Shown here: piece by piece, positions 52,001 to 63,323 of the stretch | Layout: each line of letters starts with the position of its first letter | How positions within the stretch are numbered: the stretch's first letter is position 1 | Translations under genes and position numbers: made by a program | The notes under the pieces: generated by a model | Databases searched by the model: none | Told to the model about the DNA's origin: nothing | What the model saw: the letters and a program-made list of their open reading frames with translations, nothing else | Assembly: GCA_011947345.1 (NCBI GenBank) | Contig: JAAVTG010000538.1 | Location: forward strand, 496,001 to 560,000 | Reading direction: 5' to 3' | Source: Phytophthora quininea | Taxonomy: Eukaryota; Oomycota; Peronosporomycetes; Peronosporales; Peronosporaceae | DNA: 64,000 nt

Positions 52001-53470
52001 CTTTACGAAAGCTACCAGTTCGCTGTCTACTTTGCGTACATCGCTTTCGGTTAACGTAATGCAATGACGCACGCTGTTGATCGTGGCGTTCAAGGCATCG
52101 GCCTTTTCGAAATCTTCCACTTCGCAAGCGTGATGCTGTTGCGCCTCAACGTCGCGCAAGTCCATTTCGTACTGCGTCAGTTGGGTTGCAAGCTGGGACT
52201 TGCGCTCAAGAAGCCGATTTTCCTCGTCATTTTGCTTGATCGTGTTCGCTCTGAAGCTTACAGCACTCGCGTGGAAATCACGGAGCGTGTTAAACAGCCG
52301 GTCTTCTGGAGTAGGAGGGGCTGCGGGTTCAGCAGGAGTTGGCTCTTCGTACACTTCAAACTCAGACTCTTCGACGGGTGCTTCTTGCGGGGTCTTATGC
52401 ACACTCTCAACAGAGACAGCAGAGCTAGGTGTTTGTCTAACATGCAGCCCAGCGAGGACGCCATTACCACTTGATTCAGATGTAGAGGATCCCAATATTG
52501 TTGGCTTAGCTGGTGACGGCGTAGTCGACGTGTGCACCGTAAGCCCAGCCAGTACACTACCGCCAGAAGACGAATTCGCCTTGTGAACCGTAAGGCCTTG
52601 CAAAACTGAGCCCGACTTCACAGGCGGCAATAAATGTGCCAAATCAGTTGGGTTCGTCGCAGTGCGCGAGCTGTCCGATCGCTCCGATATTGATGGCGCG
52701 CGTCCTTCCCGCTGCTGTTGGATCAGATCGTCTTCGTTCAGGTCTCCACGCTGCAACGCTGCAGCCGATTCATCCGACAACTGCCGTCCAAAACCTGGAC
52801 GGAAGGTTTTCTTTTTCTTCTTTTTCCCCACCTTGGAGCTCGATCGCGACGCAGTTGTCCCTGTGCTGCTCGTCGCACTCGTTCGTGAATACCCTGACGA
52901 GGCCAGCGTATTGTCCGCACTTTTCGCGACATCCTGGTAGTTAAATGACCCTGTACCCCTCGAGGGTCTCCGTTCGTATTGGTTCGGAGCGTTCACGTTC
53001 AGGCCACTCAGCAGTCCGCCTTCCTCTTGTTGTGGAGGGGCAAGAGTCATAGGAGCAGGCGCACTAGGCGCCACATCCAGTCCGCTGAACAAACTGCCGC
53101 CAGACTGAGTCGGCTGCGACGCAGCAGCCGGCGGAGGGTTATTATAACCTCCATAGCTTGGTTGTTGGTACGTCCCTCCACTGTTGTTAGCTGGAGGGGC
53201 TGCCGCACCGACATGCCGCCAAACATGTCTCCACTTGGAGCTGCTGATGCAGGGGCACTCTCCTGACTGTTACCGTAGGCAGGAGGCACTGGGTAGTTGG
53301 TGGGGGGCTGCGGTGCCTGTCGTTGACTGGCCCCCGTAAGGCTTGGACACTGGCGGCGGCAGGTTGAAGAAGCCTCCACCCGCGGGGGTTCGTCGGCTCC
53401 CCTCCGGCTTGTCGATGGCCCGGGGCCCGCTCTTACCGTCGTCCTTGTTTTTGAAGAAGCGGCCGAACAT
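49077..53470 (-). CDS. Long coiled-coil protein with UVR motifs and FGGL-type motif array
   Basis: One gene is broken into overlapping frames by one-base shifts (for example at 51530-51534, 51158-51161, 50680-50683 and near 49200). It starts MFGRFFKNKDDGKSG at 53470 and, in the best frame, ends SDEEDA at 49077. About 1,460 residues. Order: a Pro/Gly/Gln-rich N-terminus with six short motifs (DMFGGMSV, SLFSGLDV, LLSGLNV, VLQGLTV, VLAGLTV, VLAGLHV); a long central coiled coil; UVR-type motifs (LESQIEKATENEEYELAAKLDEK and LEKQIELATENEDYDTAAAYDEE); and a C-terminal region with about eight more motifs (SMFGGPEV, SLFGGLHM, SLFGGLQM, DMFGGLQL). I do not recognise an orthologue. A multivalent scaffold or adaptor, perhaps in trafficking, is a guess from architecture. 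Confidence 0.7.
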
Positions 53471-54145
53471 GATGCTGGAGTGCCTGTAAGGTGGGTGTGT
53501 CCTGATTTAAGAGCGTCTCACCTGAGCTACAGTCTCACAGCGACGACGATGAGTTGGGGGACACTTTAGGACCAATGGGGAGCTACTACACACGCTCGAG
53601 TGGGGGCGATAGCCTGTAGACGACGCGATAGAGAGCGCCGCTCGCCAGCTCCACGTGGTCTCAGCTTTCTGGACGACCTCCACTTCGATATAAGAACTAC
53701 ATTTTAGTGAGACTCACTCATTCCGATATAAGAACGGATCTTACAGCATGGTTATCCGCCGCGACTTACTCGCCGAGCCGCCACAACCACGGGACTAAAC
53801 GTTGGAGTCATCCTGGCGCCGCGATGACAAGCCGTGTGTCGTCTCTCCGGAGGTGGTTGCTAGTTCCAGTGGTCGCAGTCTGCGTGGTATGCCAAGAGAT
53901 CACTCGACGTGGGTATTGCGTGCCATGAGCTGGAAAACGGCGCTAGAAAGAGACAACAACGTCAGTGGCAGCATGAAGAACGTCGTGACAACTTGTTAGC
54001 CTCAGATCTCCTACACTGCCATCAACACCATCAGACGTAGGAGTTCTGGTAAACGCTACGGCTTACGCTCACTTCAACCGGTACTGTCGTCCGGCGATAC
54101 AACCCGCCGATCCAACACGCTAATATCCTCCACGAGGTTTCCCAA
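53471..54145. other. Divergent intergenic region before ABC transporter 1
   Basis: CGATATAAGAAC occurs twice, near 53686 and 53723, about 37 bases apart. Nothing else stands out and no gene is supported. It separates the minus-strand coiled-coil gene from the plus-strand ABC gene. Confidence 0.45.
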
Positions 54146-54165
54146 GCTGTCATTCCCGAATTTCC
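54146..54165 (+). promoter_or_regulatory. Oomycete core promoter (Inr-FPR)
   Basis: GCTGTCATTCCCGAATTTCC contains Inr TCATTCC and FPR CGAATTTCC, one mismatch from consensus, 35-54 bases before the ATG at 54200. Confidence 0.65.
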
Positions 54166-54199
54166 TGTCTACCCCTCAAGTTAACTCAAGGAACAGACC

Positions 54200-57100
54200 A
54201 TGGAGCCAAGCACGCAACCACCCCCAACTACTGAAACCAACAAACTCGGCCTCGAGTCGGGCAAGGCCCTCATGGCTGAAGGCCCGCAGGTTCTGCACGG
54301 CTATATGGCCTCCAAGTTCGGAGCTTCCATGGGTCGAGCCCTTCCGCAGATGGACGTCCGCTTCAGCAATCTGTCGGTGACGGCAGACATCATCGTTGTG
54401 GACGACCCCGGTGTGAAGCATGAACTGCCGACCATCCCCAACACCATGAAGAAAGCGTTCGTCGGACCCAAGAAGCGCGTCGTCCGCAAAGAAATCCTCA
54501 AGGATGTCAGCGATGCCTTCTCGCCAGGTAAGATCACGCTGCTGTTGGGCCAGCCTGGTTCAGGCAAGTCTGCGCTGCTCAAGATGCTCAGCGGTCGCTT
54601 CCCATGGGCAAGAACATCACGGTAGAAGGTGATATCACGTTCAACAACGTCAAGCGCGAGCAGATCATCAAGCGCCTACCTCAGTTCGTGGCGTACGTGA
54701 ACCAGCGTGACAGGCACTATCCGATGCTTACAGTCAAGGAGACTCTGCAGTTCGCGCACCAATTCTGCGGTGGCGAACTTTCGAGACGCGGCGAGGAACT
54801 GCTGTCTAAGGGATCTCCGCAGGAAAATCTAGAGGCACTCGAAGCTGCTGAGGCGATTTTTGAGCACTACCCTGACATCATCCTGCAGCAACTTGGATTA
54901 CAGAACTGCCAGGATACCATTGTCGGAGACGCTATGACTCGAGGCATCTCTGGTGGAGAACGCAAGCGGGTGACCACCGGTGAAATGGAGTTCGGCATGA
55001 AGTACATCACACTCATGGACGAGATCAGTACGGGTCTCGATAGTGCTGCGACCTATGATATCATTAAGACGCAGCGCAGTGTGGCGCATACCTTGCAAAA
55101 GACAGTTGTAATCGCACTTTTGCAACCGTCCCCTGAAGTGTTCGCTTTGTTCGACGACGTGATGATCCTGAACGAAGGCCAGCTCATGTACCATGGCCCA
55201 TGCAGCCGTGTCGAGAAGTACTTCGAAACACTCGGCTTCTCGTGTCCCCGGAGCGTGACATCGCTGACTACCTGTTGGATTTGGGTACTCACGAGCAGTA
55301 TCGCTACCAGGTGCCGACCCACCCGGTGAAGCAACCGCGCAGTGCTCGTGAGTTTGCTGACGCATTCCGACAGTCGAGCATCCATCGGGAGATGCTGATC
55401 GAACTGGAGGCCCCTCCTGACGAGGATTTACTACGAAATGTTGCGGAAGTCATAGACCCGACTCCAAAGTTCCACCAGTCATTCGTGGAGAGCACTCGTA
55501 CGCTGCTGCGACGCCAACTCATGGTGACGTACCGCAACAAGCCTTTCATCATCGGTCGCCTCATGATGATCTGTGTGATGGGGCTGATCTTCTGCACAGT
55601 CTTCTATGACTTCGACCCGACGCAAGTTTCAGTTGTCATCGGTGTCATCTTCGCGACGATCATGTTCCTGTCGATGGGCCAATCCTCGCAAATTCCGACG
55701 TATCTAGCAGAACGCGACATCTTCTACAAGCAACGCGGTGCCAACTTCTTCCGCACGGGTTCGTATGTGCTAGCGACTTCTGTAAGTCAGATCCCGCTGG
55801 CCATCGTCGAAACTATCATTTTCGGAACGCTCGTCTACTGGGTCTGCGGGTTTGTTTCGGAAGCGAAGTTGTTCATCATCTTCGAGTTTATTTTGCTGAT
55901 GTCGAACCTGGCAATGGGCATGTGGTTCTTCTTCTTGGCAGCGATTGGGAGGAATAGCAATATTGCGACGCCGCTGGGCATGGTGTCCGTGTTGATCTTC
56001 GTCATCTTTGCTGGTTTTATCGTGACCAAGAGCCAGATTCCAGACTATCTGACTTGGGCGCACTGGATCAGTCCTATCACGTGGAGTCTCAAAGCGCTTG
56101 CTGTCAACCAATATCGCTCGGATCCAATGGATGTGTGCGTATATGAAGGGTGGATTACTGCACCGAGTATGGCCTCAAGATGGGCGAGTACTACCTGGGA
56201 CTATTCGGTATTGACACGGAAAAGAAGTGGGTCGCGTACGGTATCGTCTACATGATCGCGATGTACTTGCTCTTCATGTTCCTTTCATTCCTGGCACTGG
56301 AATACGTTCGCTACGAAGCCCCCGAGAATGTCGACGTATCGGAGAAACCTATCGAGGACGAGTCGTACACGATGCTAGAAACGCCTAAGAACAAGGAATC
56401 GGCAAACAGTACCAGTAATTATGTCGTGGATGTTGACGCTCGCGAAAAGAACTTTGTTCCGGTGACGATGGCTTTCCAAGACCTGCACTACTGGGTACCT
56501 GATCCGCACAACCCCAAGAAGTCTCTCGAATTGCTCAAGGGTATCAATGGCTTTGCTGTCCCCGGATCGATCACTGCGCTTATGGGATCATCAGGAGCTG
56601 GCAAGACGACGCTGATGGATGTGATTGCTGGCCGCAAGACTGGTGGCAAGATCGAAGGCAAGATTCTGTTGAACGGCTACGAAGCCAACGACTTGGCCAT
56701 CCGTCGATGCACGGGATACTGTGAGCAGATGGATGTCCACTCGGAGGCTGCCACGATCCGCGAGGCTCTGACTTTCAGCTCCTTCCTGCGCCAAGACGCC
56801 TCCATTCCGGATGCCAAGAAGTACGACTCGGTTGATGAATGCATTGAGCTGCTGGGACTTGAGGACATCGCTGACCAGATCATCCGCGGCAGCTCGGTGG
56901 AGCAGATGAAGCGACTGACGATCGGCGTGGAGCTTGCTGCCCAGCCGAGTGTGATTTTCCTGGATGAACCGACGAGTGGCCTCGACGCTCGCTCGGCCAA
57001 GATCATTATGGACGGTGTCCGCAAGGTGGCCGACTCTGGCCGAACGATCATCTGTACGATCCACCAGCCTTCGTCGGAGGTGTTCTACCTGTTCGACAGC

Positions 57101-58314
57101 CTGCTGCTGCTGAAGCGTGGTGGTGAGACGGTGTTCTACGGCAACCTGGGCCAGAACTGCCGCAACCTGGTGGACTACTTTGAGAACATCCCTGGCGTGG
57201 CTCCGCTGCCGAAGGGCTATAACCCTGCTACGTGGATGCTGGAGTGCATCGGCGCCGGTGTGAACAACGGATCTGCTGCCAAACTCGACTTTGTCGACTA
57301 CTTCAAGAACAGTCCATACAATCAAGAACTCCAGTCGAACATGGCGATGGAAGGAATTACAACGCCATCTCCTGACTACCCGGAGATGGTTTTCGCCAAG
57401 AAGCGAGCGGCTGACTCGAAAACGCAAATGAAATTCGTGGTGGCTCGCTTCTTCGACATGTACTGGCGCACTCCGAGCTACAACTTCACGCGCTTAGTGC
57501 TCGCAGTTTTCCTAGCTTTGGTTTTCGGCGTTGTATTCGTCGACGCAGACTGCAACTCGTACTCTGGCTTGAACTCGGGCGTGGGTATGATCTTCATGGC
57601 TGCCTTGTTCAACTCGGTCGTGGCCTTTCAGAGCGTTCTACCGCTCTCGTGTTCGGAGCGTGCTTCATACTATCGTGAGCGCGCGTCGCAAACGTACAAC
57701 GCCTTCTGGTACTTTTGGGCGCTACACTCGCAGAAATCCCGTACTGCTTCTCCAGCGGGTTCCTGTTTACGTTCGTCTTTTACTACATGGTAGGCTTTAC
57801 AAACTTCGGGGTGGCGATCATTTTCTGGATGGGCATTTCGCTCATGGTACTATCCCAAGTGTATCTGGGCCAAATGTTCGCGTACGCGATGCCGTCGGAA
57901 GAAGTGGCAGCGATTCTCGGTCTGCTGTTCAACACCATCTTCATGATGTTCATGGGCTTTAGTCCTCCAGCGTATGCGATCCCGTCGGGCTACACGTGGC
58001 TGTACGACATTTCACCGCTGCGGTTCCCGCTCTCGATCATGGTGGCGCTTGTGTTCGCCGACTGCGATGAGCTTCCGACTTGGGATGAAGCAACGCAGTC
58101 GTACACTAACGTTGGCTCGCAGCTTGGTTGCCAGCCAATGCAGGGCACACCTGTGACGGTGGGCCACATCACGCTCAAGGAATACACAGAAGAGTACTTT
58201 GGCATGGAACACGACAAGATCGCCCGCAACTTTGCGATCGTCATCGCCTACATGGTCTTCTTCCGCATCGTGGCGTTGGTGTCGCTCCGATACGTCAACC
58301 ATCAGAAGAGATAG
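54200..58314 (+). CDS. Full-size PDR-type ABCG transporter 1
   Basis: The protein of about 1,370 residues has the reverse order NBD1-TMD1-NBD2-TMD2 of pleiotropic drug resistance transporters. NBD1: Walker A GQPGSGKSALLK (about residue 116), signature SGGERKRVT, Walker B ITLMDEISTGLDSA. TMD1 includes FYKQRGANFFRT. NBD2: Walker A GSSGAGKTTLMD (about 796), signature VEQMKRLTIGVEL, Walker B VIFLDEPTSGLD. TMD2 includes SCSERASYYRERASQTYNA and ends NHQKR. Four one-base shifts interrupt it, at CCC 54601-54603, CCCC 55246-55249, GGG 56148-56150 and TTTT 57713-57716; in the first two cases the tandem paralogue has the in-frame version. It should export small hydrophobic compounds, plausibly plant defence chemicals or fungicides, at the plasma membrane. 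Tandem with 59207-63323. Confidence 0.92.
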
Positions 58315-59150
58315 CGCAGCGTAATGGCAGACTCCAACCGAGCTGTTCATTCGGTTAAGGCTTACAGTTAACGAGGGCTTGTTGTTGTTGTTGCTTCTTG
58401 TCTCGAATGTTGCTTTTGATTGTGGAGCATAAACATTTGACTGTGTCGGGTGTAATAGCTGAAATCGGTAGCAGCAGCAGTGACGGATCTGAGCGAACAT
58501 AATCACATACATCCCCCACTTCTGAAGCTGCTCGAAGGGCTTTACATCACACGTTCTACTACAGGAGCGCAAGACATCGGGAACATGTTGTCCATGCTAT
58601 AGAAGCGGCGTCAAAGACAAGAGGCGCTTCGGCTAGCAGGAGTGGCGTCTGCGTCGGGTGTGTCGACTTTGGGCGCTCGACTGTGCAGACGATCTCCGTT
58701 AAAGGGCTTGCGTGGATCATCCGGAGCTGCTGTTGATGGCAGTCGCTCCGTGGATTGTAGATTCACGTGGGGTATAACGGCAATGCGTGGCAGCATCTTC
58801 AGCTCGAGATCGGCATCGCAACACGGGAATATTGTTGATGTATATGCCGTAACCCTGGCCAGCAGATTTCGCGCTCCAGACCGAGCTGTGTCGCAGTCTG
58901 CTACTAAGTGACTTTGCTCATGATGGCAAAACAATTGCCATCATCTGCAGTCATTTGTCGACGCCAAGGCTTGGTTGGAACAGGTTTTTTGGATTTGCAG
59001 CTCACCTTGAAGTAATCACGGAGGTTGAAGCCAATGAGAACGAGACGATTATCTGCTCGGTGCTCAAGACTCCAGGAGCTGAACAATCAAGCCAAACGCT
59101 GCGATATCTCGCCTTGTCGAGGCTGGTAGCTTGTCGTGCAGTCCGACAAA
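58315..59150. other. Intergenic between tandem ABC genes
   Basis: No gene supported. The open frame that reaches into the second ABC gene from 58955 is non-homologous before 59207. Confidence 0.5.
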
Positions 59151-59166
59151 CTCATTTCGATTTCCC
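59151..59166 (+). promoter_or_regulatory. Oomycete core promoter (Inr-FPR)
   Basis: CTCATTTCGATTTCCC joins an Inr (TCATTTC) to an FPR-like GATTTCCC, 41-56 bases before the ATG at 59207. Confidence 0.6.
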
Positions 59167-59206
59167 GGTCAAGTGCTCAAGTCAACTGGAAGCAACGACG
59201 AACGGG

Positions 59207-62200
59207 ATGGATAACACGGTAGAGCTATCGCCTGCCACCCGCAAACGGCTCGGGTACGAGTCTGGCGAGGCGTTGATGGCTGAAGGGCCCCAAGTGTTGC
59301 ACCAGCATATCGCTTCCAAGGTCAGCAAGGCGTTAGGTAACAGCATGCCCAAGATGGACGTGCGCTTTACCAACCTGTCCGTCACGGCCGACGTGGTGGT
59401 GGTTGACGACGACAACGCCAAGTTTGAGCTTCCGACGATCCCAAACACCTTGAAGAAGACCTTTGTGTCGCCCAAGAAGCGTGTCGTCCGCAAAGAAATC
59501 CTCAAGGATGTCAGCGGCGTCTTCTCGCCAGGTAAGATCACGCTGCTGCTGGGTCAACCTGGTTCAGGCAAGTCTGCGCTGCTCAAGATGCTCAGCGGTC
59601 GCTTCCCCATGGGCAAGAACATCACTGTAGAAGGTGATATCACGTTCAACAACGTCAAGCGCGAGCAGATCATCAAGCGCCTACCTCAGTTCGTGGCGTA
59701 CGTGAACCAGCGCGACAAGCACTATCCGGTACTTACAGTCAAGGAGACTCTGCAGTTCGCGCATCAATTCTGCGGCGGCGAACTCTCGAAGCATGGCGAG
59801 CAAATGTTCACTCAGGGGTCCCCAGAGGAGAACCAGGAAGCCCTTGAAGCCGCCAGGGCTGTCTTCGCTCACTACCCGGACATCATCATCCAGCAACTCG
59901 GCCTTAAGAACTGCCAGGACACCATTGTAGGTGACGCTATGACTCGTGGTGTGTCTGGTGGTGAGCGCAAGCGCGTCACCACCGGTGAAATGGAGTTCGG
60001 CATGAAGTACATCACACTCATGGACGAAATCAGTACGGGTCTCGACAGTGCTGCGACCTATGACATCATCAATACGCAGCGCAGTGTGGCTCACACCTTG
60101 CACAAGACAGTTGTAATCGCACTTTTGCAACCGTCCCCTGAAGTGTTCGCTTTGTTCGACGACGTGATGATCCTGAACGAAGGCCAGCTCATGTACCATG
60201 GCCCGTGCAACCAGGTGGAACGATACTTTGAGACTTTGGGTTTCTCGTGCCCACCGGAACGCGACATCGCTGACTACCTGCTGGACTTGGGCACACAGGA
60301 GCAGTACCAGTACCAAGTCCCTCAACACTTAACCAAACCTCCACGACGTGCAAGCGAGTTCGCAAATGCCTTCCGTGAATCGCCAATCTACCGAGAGACG
60401 CTGTACGCGCTGGAATCACCGTACGACCCAGAGCTGTTGAGAACGGTGGAGCAGAATATGGACCCGATGCCCATGTTCAGCCAGTCTTTCGTCGACACCA
60501 CCTTGACTCTACTGCGCCGACAGCTCATCATCACGTACCGCAACAAACCCTTCATCTTCGGTCGAATCTTGATGATTGCAGTCATGGGGCTGCTGTTCTG
60601 CACTGTCTTCTACAGCTTTGACCCGACGCAAGTGTCGGTGGTGCTGGGTGTGGTCTTTTCATCGGTCATGTTCCTGTCGATGGGCCAATCGTCCCAGATC
60701 GCGACGTACATGGCAGAGCGTGAAGTGTTCTACAAACAGCGTGGCGCCAACTTCTTCCGGACGGCTTCGTACGTATTAGCCACGTCGGTCAGTCAGATCC
60801 CGTTGGCTCTAGCGGAGACCATCATTTTCGGCACATTTGTCTACTGGTTGTGTGGCTTCGAATCGGACGCTTTCGGTTCATCATCTTTGAGCTTGTGCTG
60901 TTCGTGATGAACCTGGCCATGGGAATGTGGTTCTTCTTCCTCTGCTCGGTCGGCCCCAACGAAAATGTCGTGACTCCTTTGGGTATGTGCTCCATCCTCG
61001 TCTTCATCATCTTCGCTGGCTTCATCGTGACCAAGAGCCAGATCCCCGATTACCTCATTTGGGCCCATTGGATCAGTCCCATGACATGGAGTATCAAGGC
61101 GCTCTCCATCAACCAGTATCGCTCTAGCAGCATGGATGTGTGTGTCTACGACGGAGTTGATTACTGCTCTAAGTACAATGGGATGACGATGGGAGAATAC
61201 TACCTGAACCTGTTCGACATCGACACGGAGAAGTACTGGATCGTCTACGGTATCATCTACTCGATCGCCATCTACGTGGTCTTCATGTTCATGTCGTTTC
61301 TTGGACTGGAATACCTCCGCTACGAAGCTCCTGAGAATGTGGATGTCTCTGAAAAGCCCATCGAAGATGAATCGTACAGGATGTTGGAGACGCCGAAGGG
61401 CAAAGGAACCACCTCGACCGTCACAGAAAACTACACCGTTCACGTGGACGACCGTGAAAAGAACTTTACACCGGTGACGATGGCTTTCCAAGACTTGCAC
61501 TACTGGGTACCGGATCCGCACAACCCCAAGGAGTCTCTCGAATTGCTCAAGGGTATCAATGGCTTTGCTGTCCCCGGATCGATCACTGCGCTTATGGGAT
61601 CATCAGGAGCTGGCAAGACGACGCTGATGGATGTGATTGCTGGCCGCAAGACTGGCGGCAAGATCGAAGGCAAGATTCTGTTGAACGGCTACGAAGCCAA
61701 CGACTTGGCCATCCGTCGGTGCACGGGATACTGTGAGCAGATGGATGTCCACTCGGAGGCTGCTACGATCCGCGAGGCTCTGACTTTCAGCTCCTTCCTG
61801 CGCCAAGACGCCTCCATTCCGGATGCGAAGAAGTACGACTCGGTTGACGAATGCATTGAGCTGCTGGGCCTGGAGGACATCGCCGACCAGATCATCCGCG
61901 GCAGCTCGGTGGAGCAGATGAAGCGACTGACGATCGGCGTGGAGCTTGCTGCCCAGCCGAGTGTGATTTTCCTGGATGAACCAACGAGTGGCCTCGACGC
62001 TCGCTCGGCCAAGATCATCATGGACGGTGTCCGCAAGGTGGCCGACTCTGGCCGAACGATCATCTGTACGATCCACCAGCCTTCGTCGGAGGTGTTCTAC
62101 CTGTTCGACAGCCTGCTGCTGCTGAAGCGTGGTGGTGAGACGGTGTTCTACGGCAACCTGGGCCAGAACTGCCGCAACCTGGTGGACTACTTTGAGAACA

Positions 62201-63323
62201 TCCCTGGCGTGGCCCCACTGCCGAAGGGCTACAACCCTGCTACGTGGATGCTGGAGTGCATCGGCGCCGGTGTGAACAACTCGGCCGCTGACAGCTTGGA
62301 TTTCGTTGAATATTTCAAGAAGAGCCCCTCAACCAAGAACTGGAAGCGAACTTGGCGAAGGAAGGAATTACGATTCCGTCGCCAGACCTCCCGGAGATGG
62401 TATTTGCCAAGAAGCGAGCAGCAGACTCGAAAACGCAGATGAAGTTTGTGGTGATGAGGTTTATCCATATGTACTGGCGCACTCCAAGCTACAGCCTGAC
62501 TCGCATCTACCTCGCAGTCTTCCTTGCACTGGTTTTCGGACTCACGTTCCTGGATGTAGATTACGCGTCTTACTCGGGTCTGAATTCTGGTGTCGGTATG
62601 GTCTTCACAGCTGCACTGTTCCAGGCCATGATGACGTTCCAGAGTGTGTTGCCGCTGGCTTGTACCGAAAGAGCTTCCTACTACCGTGAACGCGCAGCGC
62701 AGACCTACAACGCGCTGTGGTACTTTGTCGGATCGACGCTGGCTGAGATCCCGTACTGCTTCGCCAGCGGCGGCATCTTCACCCTCATCTTCTACCCCAT
62801 GGTGGGCTTCTCAGGCGTTGAAACTGCCATCAAGTTTTGGATGGCGATCTCGCTGATGGTGATGATGGAGGTCTACTTTGGCATGATGTTTGCGTACGCC
62901 ATGCCGTCCGAGGAGGTGGCGGCCATCATCGGTCTGCTCTTCAACGCGATCTTCATGATGTTCATGGGCTTCAGTCCTCCGGCCTACTCGATCCCGTCGG
63001 GCTACACATGGCTGTACAAGATCTCGCCGCTGCGGTTCCCGCTGTCGATCATGGAGGCGTTGGTGTTCGCCGACTGTGACGATCTTCCCACGTGGGACGA
63101 GGCCTCGCAGTCGTACGTCGGCGGTGGTTCCAAGCTGAGTTGCAAGCCGATGAAGAACTCCCCGTCAACGTGGGCCACATCACGATCAAGGAGTACACCG
63201 AGCAGTACTTTGGCTTCAAGCACAGCATGATCGCGCTACTACTTTGTAGTGATCGGCTGCATCGTCCTGTTCCGCGTGCTGGGTCTCATCGCTCTGCGCT
63301 ACATCAACCACCAGAAGCGGTAG
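59207..63323 (+). CDS. Full-size PDR-type ABCG transporter 2
   Basis: Tandem paralogue of the preceding gene, about 1,373 residues, with the same NBD1-TMD1-NBD2-TMD2 order. The start at 59207 (MDNTVELSPATRKRLGYESG) aligns with the start of transporter 1. NBD1 has GQPGSGKSALLK and SGGERKRVT; NBD2 has GSSGAGKTTLMD, VEQMKRLTIGVEL and LDEPTSGLD. TMD2 includes ERASYYRERAAQTYNALWYF and ends INHQKR at 63323. One-base shifts occur at TTT 60871-60873, CCCC 62325-62328, CCCC 63160-63163 and near 63232. Each is repaired by a single base and all lie in conserved sequence, so they are probably errors. The NBD2 region is nearly identical in nucleotides to that of transporter 1, while the N-terminus and TMD1 differ more. 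Probable xenobiotic efflux pump; substrate unknown. Confidence 0.92.
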
